A stretch of 29,444 nucleotides of DNA, taken from contig JAILAO010000020.1 of the NCBI GenBank assembly GCA_024681565.1, forward strand, positions 1-29,444. The letters are read 5' to 3'. This stretch comes from Bacteroidales bacterium. GTDB lineage: Bacteria > Bacteroidota > Bacteroidia > Bacteroidales > UBA932. The position numbers and the translations under genes are program-made. The notes beneath the pieces were generated by a model. The model did no database searches. It had not been told where the DNA came from and saw nothing but the letters and a program-made list of their open reading frames with translations. This document shows positions 1-6,342 of this stretch, piece by piece. Position 1 is the stretch's first letter; every line of letters starts with the position of its first letter.

Positions 1-354
1 CGCCGACCCGACCTTCTCGGACAGGTTGGCCAGCACGACCGTGCCGCCCACGGCCTCCAGGTTGCCCTGGGCCTTGAGTTCGGAGCTGACCGTGATGATA
101 TCGACGGAGGTGTGGTCCGTCACCAGGCGGGACATCGCCTCGAATACCATCCGGTGCTTGGGGTCATAGAAACACGAGGGAGTCAGCTCCTCCATCGCGA
201 GATCGACGCAGGCAGGCTCCAGCAACATAGCGCCCAGGACGGCCTCCTCGACATCGGTGGCCTGGGGCGGCTTGTTGCCGATCTCCAGTCCCAAACTCTC
301 GAGGTTGACCGCCTGGTCCTTTTTGCGGGAATTGCCTGGCCTCTGCGCTGGCAT
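1..354 (-). CDS. dnaB: Replicative DNA helicase DnaB, N-terminal part (runs off the window)
   Basis: This is the first 118 codons of a gene read leftwards and cut by the window edge. It begins with a short basic stretch (MPAQRPGNSRKK) and then shows the DnaB N-terminal domain. The helix PQATDVEEAVLGAMLL is followed by FYDPKHRMVFEAM and VDIITVSSELKAQGNLEAVG, both typical of the domain that binds primase and forms the hexamer collar. DnaB is the ring helicase that unwinds DNA at the replication fork. The ATPase domain lies outside the window. The start at 354 follows the stop of the zinc-ribbon gene by four bases (TAG AGGG ATG), so the two genes are probably co-transcribed. The frame stays open to base 1. 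Identification is by recognised sequence pattern. Confidence 0.9.
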   Translation of the reverse strand, partial: MPAQRPGNSRKKDQAVNLESLGLEIGNKPPQATDVEEAVLGAMLLEPACVDLAMEELTPSCFYDPKHRMVFEAMSRLVTDHTSVDIITVSSELKAQGNLEAVGGTVVLANLSEKVGSA

Positions 355-358
355 CCCT

Positions 359-1213
359 CTAGATGTCAGGATTGACGATGATGCGTCCGCAATGCTCGCA
401 GATGACGAGCTTCTTGCCGGACTCGATGTCGATCATCCGCTGCGGGGTGATGGTGTGGAAGCATCCGCCGCAGGCGGCGTCGATCTTCGCATGCTCCCCT
501 TCCTTCTCGGTATCTTTGTAACGATAGCGGAGGGTGACGACGGCCAGATGGTTGTGGGCATTGCCGCGGATGCGCTCGTAAGCGCTCAGCGTACGCTCGT
601 CGATCTTGGCGGCGCAGGCGTCGCGCTTGGCCTGGAGGGCTTTCTCCTCCTTGGCGGTGGACTCGACGATCGTATCCAGCTCTTCTTTCTTGGCCTTGAG
701 GTCCTCTTCACGGATGAGGATGCGGTCCGCGATGCGCTCACGCTCCATCTTGCGGTCCTCGATCGCCTCGCGGGATTCTCTGATGTTCTTCTCGGCGATG
801 GCGCGGAGCAGGCCCTGGTTCTCGAGCTCCTTGTTGATGGAGTCGAACTCGCGGCTGTTGGAGATATTCTCCAGCTGGCTGCGGTATTTCTCGATCTCGG
901 CATCCAGTTCGACGATCTGCTTGTTGGCGGAGTCGATGGTCTGGTTGTAGCCTTCGATCAGCTGGCTGATCCGGTCTGACTTGGCCTTCAGGCCATTCAG
1001 TTCCTCTTCGAGGTTGGCGACCTCGACGGGAAGTTCACCGCGCAGGTGGACCAGCTCGTCGATGGCGACATCGGCGGCCTGGAGTTCATAGAGGACTTTG
1101 AGTTTCTCCTGGGTGCTCTGTTCTGATTCTGCGAAATTCTTCTGCAGGGAAACGAAGGTTTCGCGCTCGTCGACGGGAGCAGCCACTTTGGTAATTTTTT
1201 TGGTGGTAGCCAT
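359..1213 (-). CDS. Coiled-coil protein with C-terminal C4 zinc ribbon (CT398/zf-RING_7 type)
   Basis: This 284-residue protein has a long charged helical region (about residues 20-230, rich in E, K, L, I and R and probably coiled coil) and a C-terminal zinc ribbon. Two cysteine pairs, CGGC near residue 249 and CEHC near residue 273, can hold one zinc ion. This layout matches the C4-type zinc-ribbon family that includes chlamydial CT398, which is widespread in bacteria and thought to bind nucleic acid or a partner protein. The exact role is unknown. The start MATTKKITK at 1213 lies about 50 bases downstream of a TAACTTTG -7 element. The gene stops four bases before dnaB starts, so it probably heads a transcript carrying dnaB. 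In many Bacteroidetes the family sits beside a Nif3-like gene (from memory), which is not the case here. Confidence 0.88.
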   Translation of the reverse strand: MATTKKITKVAAPVDERETFVSLQKNFAESEQSTQEKLKVLYELQAADVAIDELVHLRGELPVEVANLEEELNGLKAKSDRISQLIEGYNQTIDSANKQIVELDAEIEKYRSQLENISNSREFDSINKELENQGLLRAIAEKNIRESREAIEDRKMERERIADRILIREEDLKAKKEELDTIVESTAKEEKALQAKRDACAAKIDERTLSAYERIRGNAHNHLAVVTLRYRYKDTEKEGEHAKIDAACGGCFHTITPQRMIDIESGKKLVICEHCGRIIVNPDI

Positions 1214-1263
1214 ATATTATGATTCTCGATTTTTATCTTGCGCTCCGCTTTGGATACGAATTG

Positions 1264-1271
1264 CAAAGTTA
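1264..1271 (-). promoter_or_regulatory. Bacteroidetes-type -7 promoter element (TAACTTTG)
   Basis: Read on the minus strand the bases give TAACTTTG, a full match to the Bacteroidetes -7 consensus TAnnTTTG. It lies 51 bases upstream of the zinc-ribbon start and overlaps the last codon of the MerR gene. No clear TTTG -33 element is seen at the usual distance, so this is a moderate call. Confidence 0.5.
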
Positions 1272-1589
1272 GGAAATATTTTTCTTAATCTCCATAAGTT
1301 GGGACCGGATTTCCTTGAGGGATTCGATGGCTTTGACGCTCCGGTCCACGGGCCTGCGGTCGGCAGCCAGCTGCAGGGCGGCACCCTCCAGCGTCAGCCC
1401 CCGGTCCTTGACCAGGTGATGGATTTGTTTGAATGTCTGGACATCCGCCGCCGTGAACTGCCGGTTGCCCTTGGCATTGCGCTGCGGCTTGATGAATTTC
1501 GGGAAAGAGTTGGACCAGAAGCGGACCAGGGAAACAGATTCTCCCAGGATCTCCGCCACCTCTCCGATCGAATAAAACAGTTTCTCCAT
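1269..1589 (-). CDS. Short MerR-family transcriptional regulator
   Basis: This 106-residue protein opens with a MerR-type winged helix-turn-helix: YSIGEVAEILGESVSLVRFW, then a wing containing GNRQFTAADV, then a second helical part with IHHLVKDRGLTLEGA. Only about 35 residues follow, helical and charged, so there is no effector-binding domain. It resembles the short MerR-like proteins that Bacteroidetes carry beside M23 peptidase genes. It starts 10 bases after the stop of the upstream M23 peptidase and is probably in the same transcript. DNA binding is expected from the family. The targets are not shown by the sequence; the envelope genes next to it are the natural guess. Confidence 0.88.
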   Translation of the reverse strand: MEKLFYSIGEVAEILGESVSLVRFWSNSFPKFIKPQRNAKGNRQFTAADVQTFKQIHHLVKDRGLTLEGAALQLAADRRPVDRSVKAIESLKEIRSQLMEIKKNIS

Positions 1590-1599
1590 ATCTCGTGTG

Positions 1600-2556
1600 T
1601 TAATCCATTGATTGCATAGTGTTTACAGACATGTACAGCATGTTCGCGTACTCCGCCGGAGAGACGGACGCGAAGAAGTAGCTGACGGGCTCCATCAGGG
1701 CTCCGTCCTTGCGGACTTCATAGTGGAGGTGCGGGGCGAAAGCCTGGCCGGACATGCCGACGGTCCCGATCTTCTGGCCGGCACGCACCTGCTGGCCGGC
1801 ACGGACGGACATGCTCTCCAGATGAGCATACACCGTCTCGTAACCGCCTTCGTGCCGGATACGGACCGTATTGCCCGTCGTACGGGATGAAGCGGCGGCC
1901 GTCACGGTCCCGTCCGCGGTGGCGCTGACGAGGGTTCCGCGGGCCACGATCAAATCCAGGCCCTCATGATAGACATAGGCCTTGTAGAACGGATTGATCT
2001 TGCGTCCGACGGAAGCGCCGATCTGGGGATAGGTAATGTCCCCGACCGGCATGATCATCGGCGGAAGGACCAGCGCCGAATCGGACAGGGAGCGGAAAAC
2101 CCGGCGGAAGGCCGCTTCTACCTCCCGGCTGCGGGACAGCAGGCTGTCCGCCTTTTCCCGCGTATAGGCCACCAGTCTGCTGTCCGGGATGGAATCCACC
2201 ACCGACAGGGACGCGCGGTCCGACATCGGGTCCAGGCCCGGTGCACTGGAATGGAACACCAGCCCGTAGATCTCGTTGTCCTTGTGCTGCAGGTTCGCAA
2301 TGGCATCGCCCAACAGTTGCTCCCGCTCCTCCAGATCCGGATAGAGACGCTCGTACATCCGGATCTCCCGGCGGAGCCGGCGCTCCGTATCCGTCCGGAA
2401 GAACAGGGAGAATGCGAGATAGGTCAGCACGGCCAGCGTGAAGGTCAGCAGCATATACAGCAAAGCCATCAGGATGGTTTTACCGATCTTGCGGGGGACT
2501 TCGCCGAAATGGAAGTTCTCCGCATCGAAGACGAATATTTTACTGCGTTTAGCCAT
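1600..2556 (-). CDS. Membrane-anchored M23 family metallopeptidase (first of two)
   Basis: This 318-residue protein has a cytoplasmic N-tail of about 25 residues, one membrane span at about 28-53, a helical periplasmic stretch, and a C-terminal LytM/M23 domain from about residue 180. The zinc and catalytic residues of M23 are all visible: H197 and D201 in HEGLD, H245 in VYAHLES, and H276 and H278 in PHLHYE. It should therefore be an active endopeptidase cutting cross-bridges in peptidoglycan, or an activator-type relative. Its start overlaps the end of the upstream M23 gene by eight bases, which indicates translational coupling. The two proteins share architecture and active-site order but differ widely in sequence, so this looks like an old tandem duplication. 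Confidence 0.92.
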   Translation of the reverse strand: MAKRSKIFVFDAENFHFGEVPRKIGKTILMALLYMLLTFTLAVLTYLAFSLFFRTDTERRLRREIRMYERLYPDLEEREQLLGDAIANLQHKDNEIYGLVFHSSAPGLDPMSDRASLSVVDSIPDSRLVAYTREKADSLLSRSREVEAAFRRVFRSLSDSALVLPPMIMPVGDITYPQIGASVGRKINPFYKAYVYHEGLDLIVARGTLVSATADGTVTAAASSRTTGNTVRIRHEGGYETVYAHLESMSVRAGQQVRAGQKIGTVGMSGQAFAPHLHYEVRKDGALMEPVSYFFASVSPAEYANMLYMSVNTMQSMD

Positions 2557-3571
2557 TTCCCCTGTTTCTGCGGCGGAGCAGCTCCGTCGTACTCGATCTC
2601 TTGCCGACCGGCGAATCCTCCCGGCGCGTTTCGATCATCGACCGGTACTCGTCGAGCGGCATGTTGAAATCCATATAATTCATCGGGTTCACCCGGTTTC
2701 CCCGGTAAACCACCTCATAGTGGAGATGGGGGCCGGTGGATTTGCCGGTAGAGCCCACGTTTCCGATCTGTTCGCCCCGTTTGATCCGCATCCCCTCCAC
2801 CACGGTGATGACGCTCAGGTGCGCGTAGCGGGTCTGGTAGCCGAAGCCATGGTCGATGACGATCTGGTTGCCGTAACCGTTGGACCTGTACTCGGCCTGG
2901 ATGACCAGACCGTCTCCCGTGCTATAGACCGGAGTGCCGGTAGAAGCCGCGAAATCCTGTCCTCCGTGCCGCTCTCCCCCGCCATAAACCGGATCCGTAC
3001 GGTAGCCGAAGCCACTGGACAGATGGACCTTCTTGTGGTCCGGAAGCATCGGAGGCACGCTCGGCACGCAGGAAAGCATGTCTCCCGCCTCGCGGGAAAG
3101 CTGGCCGACCTCATCCAGGGCCTTTCCCTGGATGTAGGCGCGTTTGGTCAGGTTGTCCAGCCGCCGGACGCTCCAGCCCAGGGAAGAGTTCGTTCCCAGG
3201 CGGTCCAGTTCGACATAACGGTTGATTCCCCCGAGACCGGCATTCTTGACCTCGTCGGGAATCTTTCCGAGACCATAGATCGAGCGGTAGACTTCGTCAT
3301 CCCGCTGTTCGATACCGGTCAGGGTCTGGTCGTAGAGGTCGAGCCGGCTTCCCAGCACCTCCATCCGGGCCTCCCAGGCGGCGGCGCGGCGCTTGAGCAT
3401 CGCCGTCCGCGGAAGATCCCAGTGGAACACGTAGATATAGAGCCAGAAATACAGCAAAACACACCCGACGGCGACCACGACGGCCACCGTTATCCGTATG
3501 TGATTGAGGAACTTGGGTTCCTCCTTCTCCTCATACAGCAGCGTTTCGGGATTGAGGACGTATTTAGGCAT
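2549..3571 (-). CDS. Membrane-anchored M23 family metallopeptidase (second of two)
   Basis: This 340-residue protein has a cytoplasmic N-tail, a membrane span at about 26-49, a helical periplasmic stalk (about 55-170) and an M23 domain (about 180-300). The catalytic set is complete: H202 and D206 in HGGQD, H251 in RYAHLS, and H282 and H284 in PHLHYE. The C-terminus is a basic tail rich in R, S and T. The expected job is peptidoglycan hydrolysis in the periplasm, tied to growth or division. It is the first gene of a minus-strand unit with the second peptidase and the MerR regulator. A TATATTTG -7 element lies just upstream. Bacteroidetes often keep such a peptidase divergent from alaS, as here. 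Confidence 0.93.
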   Translation of the reverse strand: MPKYVLNPETLLYEEKEEPKFLNHIRITVAVVVAVGCVLLYFWLYIYVFHWDLPRTAMLKRRAAAWEARMEVLGSRLDLYDQTLTGIEQRDDEVYRSIYGLGKIPDEVKNAGLGGINRYVELDRLGTNSSLGWSVRRLDNLTKRAYIQGKALDEVGQLSREAGDMLSCVPSVPPMLPDHKKVHLSSGFGYRTDPVYGGGERHGGQDFAASTGTPVYSTGDGLVIQAEYRSNGYGNQIVIDHGFGYQTRYAHLSVITVVEGMRIKRGEQIGNVGSTGKSTGPHLHYEVVYRGNRVNPMNYMDFNMPLDEYRSMIETRREDSPVGKRSSTTELLRRRNRGNG

Positions 3572-3578
3572 AGGGCTG

Positions 3579-3586
3579 CAAATATA
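3579..3586 (-). promoter_or_regulatory. -7 promoter element (TATATTTG) for the M23/MerR unit
   Basis: On the minus strand the bases read TATATTTG, a full match to TAnnTTTG. It ends 7 bases before the ATG at 3571, so the transcript would be leaderless or have a very short leader. The upstream -33 element is not obvious. Confidence 0.45.
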
Positions 3587-3639
3587 CTCATTTTTTGATA
3601 ATTACATGCGTTTATCTCAAGCAACTTCGCGCGGGCGCG

Positions 3640-3671
3640 TTTCTTTATTTGCGATTAATTTGCTACTTTTG
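3640..3671 (+). promoter_or_regulatory. Bacteroidetes promoter for alaS
   Basis: TACTTTTG at 3664-3671 matches the -7 consensus TAnnTTTG in full. TTTC at 3640-3643 stands 20 bases upstream in the place of the TTTG -33 element. The leader to the alaS ATG at 3697 would be about 20 bases, which leaves no room for a T-box or other riboswitch. Confidence 0.6.
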
Positions 3672-3696
3672 CGGTTCGTTTATAATTTGCATCAAT

Positions 3697-6327
3697 ATGA
3701 CCTCCAAGGAAATCAGACAGAAGTTCCTAGAATTCTTCGCATCAAAGGGCCACGCCGTCGTGCCTTCCGCACCGATGGTCGTCAAGAACGACCCGACCCT
3801 GATGTTCACCAACGCCGGCATGAACCAGTTCAAAGACATCTTCCTGGGCAATGCCACGGCCCCGTACCGGCGGGCCACCGATTCTCAGAAATGCCTGCGC
3901 GTCAGCGGCAAGCACAACGACCTCGAAGAAGTAGGACACGACACCTACCACCACACGATGTTCGAGATGCTGGGCAACTGGAGTTTCGGCGACTATTTCA
4001 AGACCGAAGCGATCGACTGGGCCTGGGAACTCCTGACCGACGTATACAAGATTGACAAGAACCTCCTCTACGCCACCGTATTCGAGGGTTCCGCCGAAGA
4101 CGGCACGGAACTGGACACGGAAGCGCAGCAAGCCTGGCGCAAGTATCTGCCCGAGGACCACATCCTCCTCGGCAACAAGCACGACAACTTCTGGGAGATG
4201 GGAGAGACCGGCCCCTGCGGCCCCTGCTCCGAGATCCACATCGACCTCCGTACGCCCGGGGAGAAAGCCTCCGGCATCCCGGGACGCGACCTGGTCAACC
4301 AGTCCGATCCGCATGTCATCGAGATCTGGAACCTCGTCTTCATGCAGTTCCAGCGGATGGCGGACGGCCATCTCGAGCCGCTTCCCGCCCGCAACATCGA
4401 CACCGGCATGGGATTCGAGCGCCTCTGCGCCGTGCTCCAGGGCAAAAGCAGCAACTACGACACCGATGTTTTCTCCGGCATGCTCGCCCGCATCGGAGAG
4501 CTTTCCGGTCACCGTTACGGAGAAAGCACCAAAACCGACGTCGCCATGCGCGTGATTGCGGACCACATCCGGGCCATCAGCTTCAGCATCGCGGACGGGC
4601 AGCTGCCCTCCAACGTCAAGGCCGGCTACGTCATCCGCCGCATCCTCCGCCGCGCCGTCCGCTACGGCTACACCTTCCTCGGGCTGAACGAGCCCTTCCT
4701 CTGCCGCCTGGTCGGCCAGCTCGTGGACGACATGGGCGAGGCCTACCCCGAAATCGCCAAGCAGCAGAAATTCATCGAAAGCGTCATCCGCGAAGAAGAG
4801 ATGGCCTTCCTGCGCACCCTGGACCGCGGCATCCGCCTGATGGACGACTGCATGGAGCGCAGCAAGGAGAGCAAGGTCATCGCCGGCTCCGACGCCTTCA
4901 AACTCTATGACACCTACGGTTTCCCGATCGACCTGACGGAACTGATCGCCGCCGAGAACGGTTATACGGTGGACCAGGACGGTTTCCAGATCGAGCTTCA
5001 GCAGCAGAAGAACCGCGCCCGCAACGCCACGGCCAACTCCTTCGGCGACTGGACGGTCTATCACGAAGGCGAAAACGTGGAATTCGTCGGCTTCGACACG
5101 GATGAAGTGGAAGGAGCCCTGCTCCTCAAGCAGCGGGTCGTCGTCCAGAAAAACAAAGAGATGCTCCAGCTCGTCTTCGACCGCACGCCTTTCTATGGCG
5201 AGATGGGCGGCGAGATCGGCGATACCGGCACCATCACCGCAGCCGACGGGGAGCAGATCCGCATCCTCAACACCGTCAAGGAAAACAATCTCACCATCCA
5301 TATCGCCGAGAAACTGCCGCAGGACTGCGACGGCGCCTTCCGTCTGAGCGTGGACGCCGCCCGGCGCCAGCGCATCGCCAACAACCACAGCTGCACGCAC
5401 CTGCTGCACCGAGCCCTGCGCGAAATCCTCGGCACCCATGTGGAACAGAAGGGCTCCTTCGTCGGCGACAAGGGTTTCCGTTTCGACTTCTCGCATTTCG
5501 AGAAACTCTCCGATGAGCAGATCGCGCAAGTGGAGAAGCGGGTCAACGAACTCATCCGCAGCAATTTCCCGCTTGCGGAAAAGCGTGACGCCACGATGGA
5601 CGAAGCCCGGGAGATGGGCGCCATGGCGCTCTTCGGCGAGAAATACGGCGACCGTGTCCGCGTAGTCCGCTTCGGTCCCAGCGTCGAGCTCTGCGGCGGA
5701 TGCCATACCTCCGCCACGGGCAAGATCGGATTCTTCAAGATCACGGGCGAGTCCGCCATCGCCGCCGGTATCCGCCGCATCGAAGCGGTCACCGGTGAAC
5801 AGGCCGAAGAGCTCGTGCTGGCGATGCAGAACCTGATCAAGACGGCCCGCTCTTTCTTCAACAATGTCCCGGACCTCCCCGGCGCCATCCAGAAGCTGGT
5901 CGAAGACAATGCCACCTTCAAGAAGCAGGCGGAAGAATTCGCCCGCCAGAAGGCGGCCGATTTCGCCAGGCACCTTGCCGAGAAGGCTGAACTCATCAAC
6001 GGTACCCGCATCATCATCGGCGGCAACCCCGAGCAGGACATCGATCCGACCATGGTCCGCAATGCGGCCCTGATCCTGCAGAAAGAACTGAAGGCTACGG
6101 CCGTCGTGGCCGCCTACCGGCATGACGGCAAGCCGCAGCTGGTCCTGATGTATTCCGACGACCTCGTGGCCGCAGGCCGCAACGCAGGCAAGGACATCCG
6201 CGACGCGGCCAAGTTCATCCAGGGTGGTGGCGGCGGACAGCCCGGCCTGGCTACCGCCGGCGGCAAGAACATCGACGGACTCCGCCAGGCGCTCGACGCC
6301 CTGATCGAAACGGCGACCCGCCAATAA
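3697..6327 (+). CDS. alaS: Alanine-tRNA ligase
   Basis: This 876-residue alanyl-tRNA synthetase charges tRNA-Ala with alanine and removes wrongly attached serine or glycine. The start MTSKEIRQKFLEFF is chosen because it is the family N-terminus; the frame is open further upstream but that part resembles nothing. Class II motifs are visible near the start (PTLMFTNAGMNQFKDIFLG, ETGPCGPCSEIH). The editing domain has both zinc-binding parts, H564 and H568 in HSCTH and C666 and H670 in CGGCH. The C-terminal C-Ala/DHHA1 domain carries the glycine-rich GGGGGQPGLATAGG. Length is normal for the family. The gene has its own promoter, and 15 bases separate its stop from the LptF/G-Fmt fusion gene, so both are probably on one transcript. 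Confidence 0.98.
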   Translation: MTSKEIRQKFLEFFASKGHAVVPSAPMVVKNDPTLMFTNAGMNQFKDIFLGNATAPYRRATDSQKCLRVSGKHNDLEEVGHDTYHHTMFEMLGNWSFGDYFKTEAIDWAWELLTDVYKIDKNLLYATVFEGSAEDGTELDTEAQQAWRKYLPEDHILLGNKHDNFWEMGETGPCGPCSEIHIDLRTPGEKASGIPGRDLVNQSDPHVIEIWNLVFMQFQRMADGHLEPLPARNIDTGMGFERLCAVLQGKSSNYDTDVFSGMLARIGELSGHRYGESTKTDVAMRVIADHIRAISFSIADGQLPSNVKAGYVIRRILRRAVRYGYTFLGLNEPFLCRLVGQLVDDMGEAYPEIAKQQKFIESVIREEEMAFLRTLDRGIRLMDDCMERSKESKVIAGSDAFKLYDTYGFPIDLTELIAAENGYTVDQDGFQIELQQQKNRARNATANSFGDWTVYHEGENVEFVGFDTDEVEGALLLKQRVVVQKNKEMLQLVFDRTPFYGEMGGEIGDTGTITAADGEQIRILNTVKENNLTIHIAEKLPQDCDGAFRLSVDAARRQRIANNHSCTHLLHRALREILGTHVEQKGSFVGDKGFRFDFSHFEKLSDEQIAQVEKRVNELIRSNFPLAEKRDATMDEAREMGAMALFGEKYGDRVRVVRFGPSVELCGGCHTSATGKIGFFKITGESAIAAGIRRIEAVTGEQAEELVLAMQNLIKTARSFFNNVPDLPGAIQKLVEDNATFKKQAEEFARQKAADFARHLAEKAELINGTRIIIGGNPEQDIDPTMVRNAALILQKELKATAVVAAYRHDGKPQLVLMYSDDLVAAGRNAGKDIRDAAKFIQGGGGGQPGLATAGGKNIDGLRQALDALIETATRQ

Positions 6328-6342
6328 ACCCGGCATCCCAGG

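Noticed and set aside
3595..3696. T-box or other riboswitch in front of alaS
   Set aside because: The promoter sits about 25 bases before the start codon, leaving no room for a structured leader.
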